DNA of 57,992 nt. It comes from a virus. Where the stretch lies: IMG/VR virus record IMGVR_UViG_3300007760_000741, positions 1 through 57,992 of that record; one strand, given 5' to 3'. The translations under genes and the position numbers were made by a program. The notes beneath the pieces are model-generated. The model was given only the letters and a program-made list of their open reading frames with translations, did not search any database and was not told where the DNA came from. This document shows, one piece after another, positions 25,853 through 34,389 of the stretch; within the stretch, counting starts at the first letter, position 1, and each line of letters begins with the position of its first letter.

Positions 25853-26416
25853 ATGGCAAGTAAAATAGTACCAGGTAATGTAGATGGAACTTATCCTACA
25901 GCAGGAAAAGACAATTCGTCTCAAGGTTTTAGAGACAATTTTACTGCAATTAAAAATAATTTTACTGAAGCAAAAAGTGAAATTGAAGCATTACAAACAA
26001 ACAAAGCATCACTAAACGGTTCAAGTGATTTTTCGGACAATGAAGTTCTAAGAGCTAAATTTAAAGACACATCAGAATCGGTATATGCACATGGCACAGC
26101 AGGTGGTGACATTGTTTTAAATCATACAAATGGACATTACCAAACAATAACGTCTAATGCTTCAATTACACTATCTTTTACAAATTGGCCAGCGGCGGCA
26201 ACAGTAGGAAGAATTATTTTAGATATTACATACGGTTCGGTTGCACATACTATTACCATTCCGTCTGCTGTCATAGTAGCTGATAATGTTACAGGTGGTG
26301 ACGGATCATCAGACACAATAACAGCTCCACAAACTGGAAGATACTTGTATGAGTTTCTAAGTTCAGATAATGGAACAACTGTGTTAATGCATCAAGTAGG
26401 TAAATTATATACCTAA
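25853..26416 (+). CDS. Fibre/adhesin-type virion protein 5
   Basis: The 187-residue protein starts with a divergent form of the fibre attachment motif (GTYPTAGKDNSSQGFRDNFT, IKNNFTEAKSEIEAL). A beta-rich C-terminal domain follows. It begins 3 bases after the Ig-repeat gene. A weak late-type box GATAAATA (25814-25821) with AAAGGAA lies in the upstream coding end. Confidence 0.65.
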   Translation: MASKIVPGNVDGTYPTAGKDNSSQGFRDNFTAIKNNFTEAKSEIEALQTNKASLNGSSDFSDNEVLRAKFKDTSESVYAHGTAGGDIVLNHTNGHYQTITSNASITLSFTNWPAAATVGRIILDITYGSVAHTITIPSAVIVADNVTGGDGSSDTITAPQTGRYLYEFLSSDNGTTVLMHQVGKLYT

Positions 26417-26428
26417 TAGGAGGTAATA

Positions 26429-26683
26429 ATGTATTTTCATCCTTTACAAGAAGATCTCTTAAAACTGTCTGATATTGATATTAATAAACGAATAAAAGAA
26501 CTTTCACGAAAAGTTGGAATAGCTAGACGAGTTGGCCGCAATCCTGATATCCTGTATAAACTTCAAGAAGCACTTGATACCTATAAAACCGAAATCCGAA
26601 ACCGAAGACTTGAACAATGGCATAAAAATCATAAAAAAGCTAGAGGTGAACCAGATTTAGGAGACTTGGTCAACATTGAGTAG
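26429..26683 (+). CDS. Small basic helical protein
   Basis: An 84-residue helical protein rich in Arg and Lys (LSDIDINKRIKELSRKVGIA). It has the best ribosome site in the window, AGGAGGT at 26418-26424, which suggests high expression and a virion or assembly role. No family is recognised. Confidence 0.65.
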   Translation: MYFHPLQEDLLKLSDIDINKRIKELSRKVGIARRVGRNPDILYKLQEALDTYKTEIRNRRLEQWHKNHKKARGEPDLGDLVNIE

Positions 26684-26695
26684 TAAGTATGTTTA

Positions 26696-27328
26696 ATGCC
26701 AAATTCTTTTAGTTGGAATACAAAATTTAAATCAATAATAATTGTCGACGGTGAATTATTTCAAAATGAATATACTGTTAAACTTTTTATAACTCCACAC
26801 ACAGCAAATTTAAAAGAACAAACAGAATATTTCGACAGATTAAAAAATCTTTATGAATTAGTTTTTGCAAATACAATTACCACATGGAGAGACGAACCTC
26901 TTTACCATATTTTAAAAAAAAACAGCAATAATCGATTTATTGAATTACCAAAACCTCCTTACGATCAAATTATGTCAGCAGTATGTTTTTGTAAAGCAAA
27001 TGCAGTTTTAGATTCTATAATCACTATTAATCATATTGAGCTTTCCAGTTGGCAAGGAGACGGAATTACATATTCAGTTGACAAAAATAGTCCAGAACTG
27101 TTATTATTAGATACAAAGGATTGGTTTTCAAAAAAATATGAAAAGTTTCATCCATGGTGGTTAAGAGCCGATACGGCAACATATGACGAAGAACTTGACA
27201 AAGGCATTTATACAGGACATTTTAGTTGGAACAACAAAATACCAGTTGACAAAAGCCACGAAACTCATGCTAAACTATTTGAATTCAATCCAAAGGTTTT
27301 AGATGGCGGAAAAGATAAAAATAAATGA
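26696..27328 (+). CDS. Hypothetical protein, 210 residues
   Basis: A soluble, aromatic-rich protein (MPNSFSWNTKFKSIIIVDGE...) without a recognised domain. It ends 25 bases inside the DnaE-like gene, so both are probably co-translated. Its position between structural genes does not settle its function. Confidence 0.55.
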   Translation: MPNSFSWNTKFKSIIIVDGELFQNEYTVKLFITPHTANLKEQTEYFDRLKNLYELVFANTITTWRDEPLYHILKKNSNNRFIELPKPPYDQIMSAVCFCKANAVLDSIITINHIELSSWQGDGITYSVDKNSPELLLLDTKDWFSKKYEKFHPWWLRADTATYDEELDKGIYTGHFSWNNKIPVDKSHETHAKLFEFNPKVLDGGKDKNK

Positions 27329-27824
27329 AACGGGTGACTGCATCTATACAGAACAAGATGCAATAGAGTTATTATATTCTAATCCAGAATTAGATATATC
27401 AAAATTATTTTTCGAAGACCCTACACAATATAATTCAAGCATAAAGAATACAGGTACAAACTTATCTACATTATCAAAGGTTCCAAAAAGACCAAATCCT
27501 ATTCATTTTGACGAACAAATGATTAACAAATGGTATATGCCAGACGAATATTACCAAATAGATGTTAAAAAATATCTTTTAGACAAATGTCAAACACAAG
27601 AAGAACGAGATAGAATAGAACAAGAATATATATTATTTGAAAAGAAAAAATTTATTCGTGTACTACAATTTTTAATCTATTTTATAGATACACTACGAGC
27701 AAAAAATGTAGTATGGGGTGTAGGTAGAGGTAGTAGTGTAGCAAGTTTTTGTTTATTTTTAATTGGAGTACATAAAATTAATCCATTATTATATAATTTA
27801 GATATTACTGAATTTTTAAGATGA
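27303..27824 (+). CDS. DNA polymerase III alpha (DnaE)-like fragment protein
   Basis: The 173-residue protein ends with VVWGVGRGSSVASFCLFLIG, then VHKINPLLYNLDITEFL. This matches a conserved DnaE active-site region (VGPGRGSAAGSLVAY ... DPLKYNLLFERFL). The polymerase aspartates that follow in DnaE are absent, so it cannot be a polymerase. A short gene of this kind is a recurrent feature of marine T4-like phages. It may mimic or bind a polymerase partner, but this is inference. Confidence 0.7.
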   Translation: MAEKIKINETGDCIYTEQDAIELLYSNPELDISKLFFEDPTQYNSSIKNTGTNLSTLSKVPKRPNPIHFDEQMINKWYMPDEYYQIDVKKYLLDKCQTQEERDRIEQEYILFEKKKFIRVLQFLIYFIDTLRAKNVVWGVGRGSSVASFCLFLIGVHKINPLLYNLDITEFLR

Positions 27825-27850
27825 TAAGTAAAGTGTAATAGGAGCATATT

Positions 27851-28240
27851 ATGGTAGGAAGACCAGTAAGAAAAAGAATGTATAGAACCATGCAGGGTCG
27901 TATGGTTGATATTGAAAAACTACGAGCGGCAAACGAAAGTGTTAGAGCCATTGGTAATATGAACGTTAATGCTAGAGGTGATGTATTAGGTCCAGGCGGA
28001 ACAATTATCACACCTAAATCAGAAGTAATGTCAAAATACTATGAACAACCAAGAGGTAAAGTAGACGAAACTCCATCAAGATCAAAGCCTACTGCACCTA
28101 GAAGAGTTGCACCTGTATCTAAAACACAAACAATGACTCCAGTTGCTAAACCAACTTTAGAAAAACAAACAGAAGTTTTTAAACCAAAAACTGAGACTGC
28201 TAAAAAAGGTATCGACGCGGCATTAGACGGTATAGAGTAA
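27851..28240 (+). CDS. Small basic virion-type protein
   Basis: The 129-residue protein begins MVGRPVRKRMYRTMQGRMVD and contains GNMNVNARGDVLGPGGTI, followed by a Pro/Lys/Thr-rich disordered tail. A good ribosome site (AGGAG at 27839-27843) precedes it. I recall similar proteins in marine T4-like phages annotated as structural, but no function is known to me. Confidence 0.6.
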   Translation: MVGRPVRKRMYRTMQGRMVDIEKLRAANESVRAIGNMNVNARGDVLGPGGTIITPKSEVMSKYYEQPRGKVDETPSRSKPTAPRRVAPVSKTQTMTPVAKPTLEKQTEVFKPKTETAKKGIDAALDGIE

Positions 28241-28243
28241 ACA

Positions 28244-28969
28244 ATGCCGGGACACCGGAACTGTATTGTTCAGTATTTTATAGATCCATTTAAATATAGC
28301 CAACCAAAATATAATAAGTTGTTAACAAACCAACAAGAATTGGCTGACCTTTCCGCTAAATCTTTTAAAAATTATGCAGAAAAATACAACTGTGATTTTA
28401 TTAGAATTACAGAACCTAAATTAAACCATGTACATCCTACATTTGAAAGATTCGATCTTTGGTTAAATCTAAAGTGGTGGGACAAGTACGATCAAATAAT
28501 GTATATAGATAGTGATGTATTTGCTTTACCAAATGCACCTAATATTTTTGAAGAATATCCTGATACAGAATCTTTTAAAGTATGTAAGTATCCTACGTTT
28601 GAAGACGCAAAACTTGGAGAACAAACTGATGTTTTTTATAAAGGATTATTATTACAATGTAAACTTCGACACGTAATTAAAAAAGGTTTCCAACCTGGTG
28701 TGTTTATTCTTACAAAAAAAGCCGTTGACATAATGAAAACGTGGATTGAATTATATAAAAAATTAGATCACCACGATGGAGAAATATTAATATGGGCTAC
28801 AATTAAAAGTAATGTAAAAATTACTAAAATGAATGAATATTACAATTATAAAAATGCTCATATGAGAGGACATCCAAAGGTTTATTTTTTTCATGCCGCT
28901 GGTCATAAAAAAGGTTCTATGCAAAAGGAAAGCATTTTAAACTTCCTAGCTAAAAATGGAATTAAATGA
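28244..28969 (+). CDS. Glycosyltransferase, GT8-like
   Basis: The 241-residue protein has GT-A features. The nucleotide-side region is NYAEKYNCDFIRI, the metal motif is DSD in IMYIDSDVFALPNA, and the acceptor side is FQPGVFILTKKAVDIMKTW. A late His motif lies in YFFHAAGHKKGS. It should transfer a sugar from a nucleotide donor to a glycan. It is first in a block of sugar-related genes running to 33971. Confidence 0.78.
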   Translation: MPGHRNCIVQYFIDPFKYSQPKYNKLLTNQQELADLSAKSFKNYAEKYNCDFIRITEPKLNHVHPTFERFDLWLNLKWWDKYDQIMYIDSDVFALPNAPNIFEEYPDTESFKVCKYPTFEDAKLGEQTDVFYKGLLLQCKLRHVIKKGFQPGVFILTKKAVDIMKTWIELYKKLDHHDGEILIWATIKSNVKITKMNEYYNYKNAHMRGHPKVYFFHAAGHKKGSMQKESILNFLAKNGIK

Positions 28970-29004
28970 AAAAAACAAAAAAGATCATATACTAATTTCG
29001 TCCA

Positions 29005-29012
29005 ATTAAATA
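29005..29012 (+). promoter_or_regulatory. Late-type promoter before the GDPD-like gene
   Basis: ATTAAATA ends 8 bases before the ATG at 29021. The 51-base gap between the glycosyltransferase and this gene holds nothing else recognisable. Confidence 0.5.
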
Positions 29013-29020
29013 GTCACATA

Positions 29021-29497
29021 ATGATTCTTATATCACACCGTGGTAATATAAATGGTAAATTACCTAATAGAGAAAATACTATCAGCTATATTGAAGAAGC
29101 AATAACAAAAGGCTTTGACGTAGAAATTGACATTTGCAAATGGGATGGCAAAAACTTTTTTCTTGGGCATGACGAACCTCAAGAAGCAATATCACCAGAG
29201 TGGTTAAAAAATAATCCTGTATGGTGCCATGCAAAAAATTACAAAGCATTAGAACAATTAATAAAATATGACATACATTGTTTTTGGCATCAAAATGACA
29301 ATTACACAATAACATCTCATGGATACATATGGGCATACCCAGGACAAACAGGTGGTAATAGAACAATAGCAGTACATCCACATGAAATATCTGAAGAAGA
29401 AGTTAAAAAATGTGACGGTGTATGTTCTGATAATATAGAAAAATATAAAAAAAATGAACTGTTTAAAGATGGTTACTATGAAGGTTGGCTGATTTAG
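29021..29497 (+). CDS. Short glycerophosphodiester phosphodiesterase-like protein
   Basis: The 158-residue protein carries the GDPD N-terminal signature: SHRGNINGKLPNRENTISYI (catalytic His and Glu-Asn), DVEIDICKWDG (metal-binding Glu and Asp) and FLGHDE (second His). GDPD enzymes hydrolyse glycerophosphodiesters. Family members usually have about 240 residues, so this is a minimal form lacking much of the C-terminal barrel. It might cut a teichoic- or lipid-derived phosphodiester, or act on a glycan phosphate. Activity is uncertain. Confidence 0.7.
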   Translation: MILISHRGNINGKLPNRENTISYIEEAITKGFDVEIDICKWDGKNFFLGHDEPQEAISPEWLKNNPVWCHAKNYKALEQLIKYDIHCFWHQNDNYTITSHGYIWAYPGQTGGNRTIAVHPHEISEEEVKKCDGVCSDNIEKYKKNELFKDGYYEGWLI

Positions 29498-29499
29498 AA

Positions 29500-30036
29500 A
29501 TGATTAAACTATTAATTTTAGACGTCGATGGAATTCTTACAGATGGGAAAAAATATTATAATAATAAAGGTGATGTTGTTATGAAAACTTTTTGTGATAA
29601 AGATTGGACAGCAATTAAAAGATTTAAAGCATTAGGAACCAATGTTGTATTTTTAACTGGTGATCCATTTAATGAAGCAATAGCAAAAAATAGAAACATT
29701 GATGTTTATATTAATAGAAAAGGTGGCAAACACACAGACAAATCAAAATACGTTGACGAATTATGTAAAAAATATAAAGTTTCTTTAAAAGAAACTGCTT
29801 TTGCTGGTGACGATATATTTGATATTGAAATAATGAAAAAAATTAAATGGAGTTTTTGTCCAATGAATTCTCCTTCTATTGTACAACAATATGCAGATAT
29901 AATAGATGCTGATAGTGGTGAAAATTTTATAATGACATTATTTGATCTTATGTTAGATTACAAATTAATTCCAAAACATAATTTTGACGAACATCTAAAA
30001 AAAGTTTATACACTAGACGAAAAGGAAAAATTTTAA
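29500..30036 (+). CDS. HAD phosphatase, KdsC-like
   Basis: The 178-residue protein has all HAD motifs: LLILDVDGILTDG (nucleophile Asp and acid Asp), VVFLTGD (motif II), the KSKYVDEL Lys region and FAGDDIFDIEIM (motif IV). The sequence KKYYNNKGDVVMKTF after motif I is typical of the small tetrameric KdsC type, which removes phosphate from sugar phosphates. ATG 29500 follows the preceding stop by 2 bases and overlaps the next gene by one. With its neighbours it fits a sugar-activation route. Confidence 0.83.
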   Translation: MIKLLILDVDGILTDGKKYYNNKGDVVMKTFCDKDWTAIKRFKALGTNVVFLTGDPFNEAIAKNRNIDVYINRKGGKHTDKSKYVDELCKKYKVSLKETAFAGDDIFDIEIMKKIKWSFCPMNSPSIVQQYADIIDADSGENFIMTLFDLMLDYKLIPKHNFDEHLKKVYTLDEKEKF

Positions 30037-30713
30037 TGCACGATATTACTCTATATGGCCATTTAACAGTTGATAGAATATTTGATGGGCTGACAGAACG
30101 TCAAACATTAGGTGCTATGGCTAATATGTGGAGAACATTTAAAAGTATATCTTCTAATTTAAATGTAGGACTATGTCCAACATCTATTGGAGAAGCATTA
30201 ATTTACGTTGACAGAGATTCGTGTACAAGATATTCAAATGCTGTATTGGATATAAAAACTAAACCCCCTATTATTAAAGAATCAAAAATATCACACGCAC
30301 TTTATATTAATAAATTACCAGATACAACTTTTTTAAGCAAATTACCTGGCATAATATCAGCTGACGTATGTGCAGGTAAAAAAGTCGACGAAAATTTATT
30401 ACAATACTTAGATTATTTTTTTATTTCCGACGAAGATGCATTTGCTGATATTACTACAATGGCTAAACTTACAAAAGGTTGGATAATATTACATACAAAT
30501 AAAAGTAGTGTAATTTCAGACGGAACAACTGAAAAAAAATATAAACTAGACAACTCTTTATTTGTACCAAATAGTAATATACTTGGTGCTGGCGATATGT
30601 TTGCTAGTTGTTTTTTATACGCCATACATACAAATAGAGAAGTTGTTGAAGCTGTGTCATATGCACACGAAACAACAAGTAAATTAATAAAAAAAGAAAA
30701 TGAAAAAATATAA
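30036..30713 (+). CDS. PfkB-family sugar kinase
   Basis: The 225-residue protein starts with a ribokinase-type strand (DITLYGHLTVDRIFDG) and ends with PNSNILGAGDMFASCFLYAI. GAGD is the anion hole and catalytic Asp of PfkB kinases. It is shorter than the usual 300 residues, mainly in the lid region. It is expected to phosphorylate a sugar or sugar phosphate with ATP. It overlaps the following nucleotidyltransferase gene by 14 bases. Confidence 0.78.
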   Translation: MHDITLYGHLTVDRIFDGLTERQTLGAMANMWRTFKSISSNLNVGLCPTSIGEALIYVDRDSCTRYSNAVLDIKTKPPIIKESKISHALYINKLPDTTFLSKLPGIISADVCAGKKVDENLLQYLDYFFISDEDAFADITTMAKLTKGWIILHTNKSSVISDGTTEKKYKLDNSLFVPNSNILGAGDMFASCFLYAIHTNREVVEAVSYAHETTSKLIKKENEKI

Positions 30714-31854
30714 TTTATTATTACCAATCGCAGGCAAGGCTCAAAGATTTATTGATGCTGGTTATAGAATGCCCAAACCTTTAATACTTGCTAAAAACAA
30801 ACACGTAATTGATTGGGCATTAGATTCAGTTGATTTATCTCAATGTAATTTAATTTTTATAGTAAGAGTAGATCATATCTATAACTTTTCAATTGATAAA
30901 ATTTTAAAACAAAAGTTTGGAAATGATATTACAATAGTTACAATAGATAAAGTAACTCGAGGTGCTCTTGAAACTTGTACACTTGCTAAAGAACATATTA
31001 GTAACGATTTACCTTTAATAATATACACACCGGATGTTCATTTTGGACCACAATTTAATCCAAATAGTATAGACAAAGATGCCGATGGATTCCTTTTAAC
31101 ATTTACAGCTAACAGTCCTGATCACAGTTATTCTGATTACAACGAAGATGGTATAGTAACAAAAGTGGTTGAAAAAGAAGTCATATCTAAAGAAGCCAAC
31201 GTAGGTTTATACTATTTCCGTACAGGAAAAATGTTTTTACAATATGCAAAAGAAATGATTGACAATAATATTTTAGTTAGAAATGAATTTTATATTGCAC
31301 CTATATATAACTTAATGATACGAGATGAATTAAAAGTTACAGCACACAATACAGAAAAAATGCACGTACTTGGAACACCTGCACAATTTGAATTCTTTGT
31401 AGACAAAGTTATAAACAGATTTGGTTCTAAACCAATTGCATTAGCAAGTGATCACTCAGGTTTTGACGCTAAAGCCATTACTATAAAAATATTACAAGAA
31501 AAAGGAATTCCTGTTATTGACGTTGGAACTTTTACAGACAAGGCTTGTGACTATGCTGATTATGTTTCACAAGTAACAGCATTAATTAATAAAAATGATT
31601 GCAGTCATGGTATATCTTTCTGTCGCTCAGGACAAGGTGCTAATATTGCCGCTAATAAAGTTAAGGGCATAATTTCTGGTTTAACTTTTGATGAATATAC
31701 TGCGGAATATGCCGTAAAACATAATTGTTGTAATCACTTTTCAGTTCCATCAAAATATGTTAATAAGAGAATGCTTACAAAAATGATAGAAATTTGGTTA
31801 AACACTTCTTTTGATGGTGGAAGACACTTTACAAGACTTAATAAGTTATTATGA
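30700..31854 (+). CDS. Sugar nucleotidyltransferase-RpiB isomerase fusion
   Basis: The 384-residue protein joins two enzymes. Residues 1-about 240 form a sugar-1-phosphate nucleotidyltransferase (LLPIAGKAQRFIDAGYRMPK then PLI; YTPDVHFGP with the metal Asp; EANVGLYYF). Residues about 243-384 are an RpiB/LacAB-type aldose-ketose isomerase: IALASDHSGFDAK, CRSGQGANIAANKVKG with the catalytic Cys, HNCCNHF with the ring-opening His region, and TSFDGGRHFTRLNKL. The usual CGTG loop reads CRSG. I do not know of this fusion elsewhere. It would both make a sugar phosphate and activate a sugar, and lies after kinase and phosphatase genes. Confidence 0.85.
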   Translation: MKKYNLLLPIAGKAQRFIDAGYRMPKPLILAKNKHVIDWALDSVDLSQCNLIFIVRVDHIYNFSIDKILKQKFGNDITIVTIDKVTRGALETCTLAKEHISNDLPLIIYTPDVHFGPQFNPNSIDKDADGFLLTFTANSPDHSYSDYNEDGIVTKVVEKEVISKEANVGLYYFRTGKMFLQYAKEMIDNNILVRNEFYIAPIYNLMIRDELKVTAHNTEKMHVLGTPAQFEFFVDKVINRFGSKPIALASDHSGFDAKAITIKILQEKGIPVIDVGTFTDKACDYADYVSQVTALINKNDCSHGISFCRSGQGANIAANKVKGIISGLTFDEYTAEYAVKHNCCNHFSVPSKYVNKRMLTKMIEIWLNTSFDGGRHFTRLNKLL

Positions 31855-32483
31855 TCATAAACTCAGATAAAAAATATGTTTTTGTCTGCGTTCCAAAAAC
31901 TGCAACAACTTCTCTACACAAATTTTTAGTAAAAGCTGACAATATGCCAATAAAAAAAGTTAAAAACGAATGGGCTGGCGATAAATGGCATTGGCCAATG
32001 TCAAATATAATCAACGAATATCAAAATTTAAATTTTAAAGAGTATTATAAATTTGCTTTTCATAGAAATCCATGGGACAGACTTGTATCATCATTAATAG
32101 AATTTACATCCGATAAAGGACACATAACAACATGGGCAAAAGAGTTATGTAATTATAAAAATTTTGAAGAATTTATATTAGATTTACCAAATAGTCAATG
32201 GAAAGACGAAATACATTTTCAACCAACAACATATTATACGTATAGCAATGGCAAAAAGATTGTAGATTTTATAGGACGATACGATAATATGCAAACAGAC
32301 TTACAAAAAGTGTTTAAAAAAATTGAGTGTAGCATTCAAGCATTTAATTCAGGACGAAAATGGAGAAAGGCTAACAGAGACAAAAATTATAAAAAATATT
32401 ATACTAACGACAAAATGATTAACATCGTAGGCGATTTATTTCATGAAGATATAGTAACATTTGGAGATAAATTTGATGACTGA
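31851..32483 (+). CDS. PAPS-dependent sulfotransferase-like protein
   Basis: The 210-residue protein has the two cofactor-binding motifs of the sulfotransferase family. One is VFVCVPKTATTSLHKFL (5'-phosphosulfate loop, PKTxTTS). The other is FHRNPWDRLVSSLIEF (3'-phosphate site, RNPxDRxxS). It probably moves sulfate from PAPS to a sugar. Its ATG overlaps the fusion gene's stop, which ties it to the sugar cassette. Confidence 0.83.
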   Translation: MIINSDKKYVFVCVPKTATTSLHKFLVKADNMPIKKVKNEWAGDKWHWPMSNIINEYQNLNFKEYYKFAFHRNPWDRLVSSLIEFTSDKGHITTWAKELCNYKNFEEFILDLPNSQWKDEIHFQPTTYYTYSNGKKIVDFIGRYDNMQTDLQKVFKKIECSIQAFNSGRKWRKANRDKNYKKYYTNDKMINIVGDLFHEDIVTFGDKFDD

Positions 32484-33249
32484 TTGTATTTTACTATCTC
32501 ACGTGTTTATTAACAAAGATGAACAGCATAAAATTGATGCTGTTAATTTTACTGTACAACATTGGCGTAGACATAACCCTAATGCATATATTATACTAGT
32601 AGGACATGGTGAAATTCCAAAAGAAAGCAAAGAATATGTTGATTGTTTTATTTGGAGACAACAAATAGAAGAAAAAGATATTAATGTTGGACATCCTTAC
32701 TGTATTAATCTTGGATTGGATCATGCTAAAGAAAAAGGATTTGAAAAAATATTAAAATCGAGAGCAGATACAATACATTTAATAGAAGATATCTCTATAT
32801 TCAGTAATAATCTTTTAAAAGATAAAAAAATATTAATAACACAACAAACTAATATTGATCGTATGGAAATGGGAGACCTTTTTATGTATGGCAATTTAAA
32901 ATTTCTTAAAAAATGTTGGAACATTAACACATGGTACCCAACTAAAACAGGATTAACTAGTTTAGCAAAAAACTTTTTCAATTTATGCAAAGAAGATAAT
33001 TGGCGAGATGCATTAATTAACAATACATCTTTTGTTAACATTTTTAATCTTAAATGGATTGATTTTAGAGCAAATTGGACAGAATTAAAAGATATGCAAG
33101 AACAAATGTTACAAAATAAATTAATAAACTTTGAAAAGTATTTGTGGGGATCAAAAGAACAATGGCACGTATGGAATAAAGAAGGAAATCTAATTTATAC
33201 ACATCCTAAAATAGGTAAAATAACTACAGAAAAGGATTGGCCTATATGA
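32476..33249 (+). CDS. WavE-like glycosyltransferase-family protein 1
   Basis: The 257-residue protein resembles the WavE lipopolysaccharide family: YCINLGLDHAKEKGFEKILK followed by SRADT, then MEMGDLFMYGNLKFLKKCW. WavE proteins act in lipopolysaccharide core synthesis. ATG 32476 is preferred to the in-frame TTG at 32461; it overlaps the sulfotransferase stop by 8 bases. The acceptor is unknown. Confidence 0.6.
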   Translation: MTDCILLSHVFINKDEQHKIDAVNFTVQHWRRHNPNAYIILVGHGEIPKESKEYVDCFIWRQQIEEKDINVGHPYCINLGLDHAKEKGFEKILKSRADTIHLIEDISIFSNNLLKDKKILITQQTNIDRMEMGDLFMYGNLKFLKKCWNINTWYPTKTGLTSLAKNFFNLCKEDNWRDALINNTSFVNIFNLKWIDFRANWTELKDMQEQMLQNKLINFEKYLWGSKEQWHVWNKEGNLIYTHPKIGKITTEKDWPI

Positions 33250-33971
33250 TAGCAGTTTGCGTTTCTGGAATATCAAGTTTTACACCAGAATATGAAAAGG
33301 TTATAGAATTACAAAGAAAAGTTTTTCCTTACGACTTCTTCTTTCAACAATGGGAAGGTTATCCAAAGCCTAATGTTCCTAATTGTTTATTTGTTCCTGA
33401 GCCTAAATGGGATTATCATGTTATGGAAGACGTAAAAGTAAAGCCTGACTGTAATATTTTTAGAAGATATACTAAAAAGCCTGACGGGAAAATGTATAGA
33501 AAAAAAAGATTATATACACAATTTAAACACTCTGCAAATCAACAACTTGCACACGCACATTTAGTTGCAAGTTTACCTGAAAAATATAAAACAATAATAA
33601 GATTAAGATTTGATACACTAGTTTCTACAAAAGTTGACTTTGCTCCTTATATTAAATTAGCAGAAGAAGGCTGGGTTATAGGTTTTGATTGTGGACAAGC
33701 ACCAGGTGGTAATCCTGGTCCTGGTCATAAACTAGAAGAACAACCACAGAATTTACAACCATGGAGAATATGGGATCATATTCAATTCCACCCAAGAGAT
33801 CGATTAAAAAATGTTTTAGAAATGAAAGAAAAGCAAGAATTAAATGGGTCTGAATGGGGTTGGTATCAAATATATGCTTATCAATTTAATAATATGAAAT
33901 ATAAAAATGTATTTGGTGGTGAATCAATTGTTAAATGGACCAAACAACCATTGCAATGGAATACATTTTAA
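33246..33971 (+). CDS. WavE-like glycosyltransferase-family protein 2
   Basis: The 241-residue protein opens MIAVCVSGISSFTPEYEKVI and has YKTIIRLRFDTLVSTKVDF, the RxRxDT-type segment also seen in the preceding protein. WDHIQFHPRDRLKNV follows. It is probably a second glycan-acting protein. The ATG at 33246 gives an ATGA overlap with the previous stop. It is the last gene of the sugar block, and a promoter for GroES lies in its last codons. Confidence 0.55.
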   Translation: MIAVCVSGISSFTPEYEKVIELQRKVFPYDFFFQQWEGYPKPNVPNCLFVPEPKWDYHVMEDVKVKPDCNIFRRYTKKPDGKMYRKKRLYTQFKHSANQQLAHAHLVASLPEKYKTIIRLRFDTLVSTKVDFAPYIKLAEEGWVIGFDCGQAPGGNPGPGHKLEEQPQNLQPWRIWDHIQFHPRDRLKNVLEMKEKQELNGSEWGWYQIYAYQFNNMKYKNVFGGESIVKWTKQPLQWNTF

Positions 33972-33979
33972 GTTATAAT
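33951..33979 (+). promoter_or_regulatory. Sigma-70-like promoter before the GroES-like gene
   Basis: TTGCAA (33951-33956), a 17-base spacer and a perfect TATAAT (33974-33979). The -10 box ends 5 bases before the ATG at 33985, so the start site is predicted on or beside the start codon. Confidence 0.6.
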
Positions 33980-33984
33980 AAATC

Positions 33985-34389
33985 ATGGGACAAATAGAAG
34001 ATTTACAAACAAAAGGTTTTGGCTCTCATGGTGGCTTGGTAAACATATACCATGGAGAAATAGAACCGTTAGGTAAAAGAGTCCTTGTAGAAGGTATGCA
34101 ATTTGGAGAAACTAAAACTAAAGGTGGACTTATTTTAGTTGATGACGATGGAGCGACTCGAGGCATACACCCACGATGGGCTAAAGTTTATGCTATTGGA
34201 AAAAGACAAGAAGATGTTAAAGTAGGTGAATGGATTTTAATATCTCATGGCAGATGGTCCCGTGCTCTTATACTTGTTGACAAAAATAATATTAAACATG
34301 AAATAAGAATGATTGATGAAGACGACATTCTTATGATATCAGATGATGAGCCAGAACATAACACAAAATTTTCCGAATATTCCAAATAA
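33985..34389 (+). CDS. GroES-like co-chaperonin (T4 gp31 role)
   Basis: The 134-residue protein follows the GroES pattern: EPLGKRVLVEGMQFGETKTKGGLILVDD (core strand and mobile loop), WAKVYAIGKRQEDVKVGEWI, and MIDEDDILMISDDEP at the C-terminus. A phage co-chaperonin would work with host GroEL to fold capsid proteins, as gp31 does in T4. The C-terminus has a short acidic/charged tail beyond the family core. It overlaps the zinc-finger gene by 47 bases. Confidence 0.8.
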   Translation: MGQIEDLQTKGFGSHGGLVNIYHGEIEPLGKRVLVEGMQFGETKTKGGLILVDDDGATRGIHPRWAKVYAIGKRQEDVKVGEWILISHGRWSRALILVDKNNIKHEIRMIDEDDILMISDDEPEHNTKFSEYSK

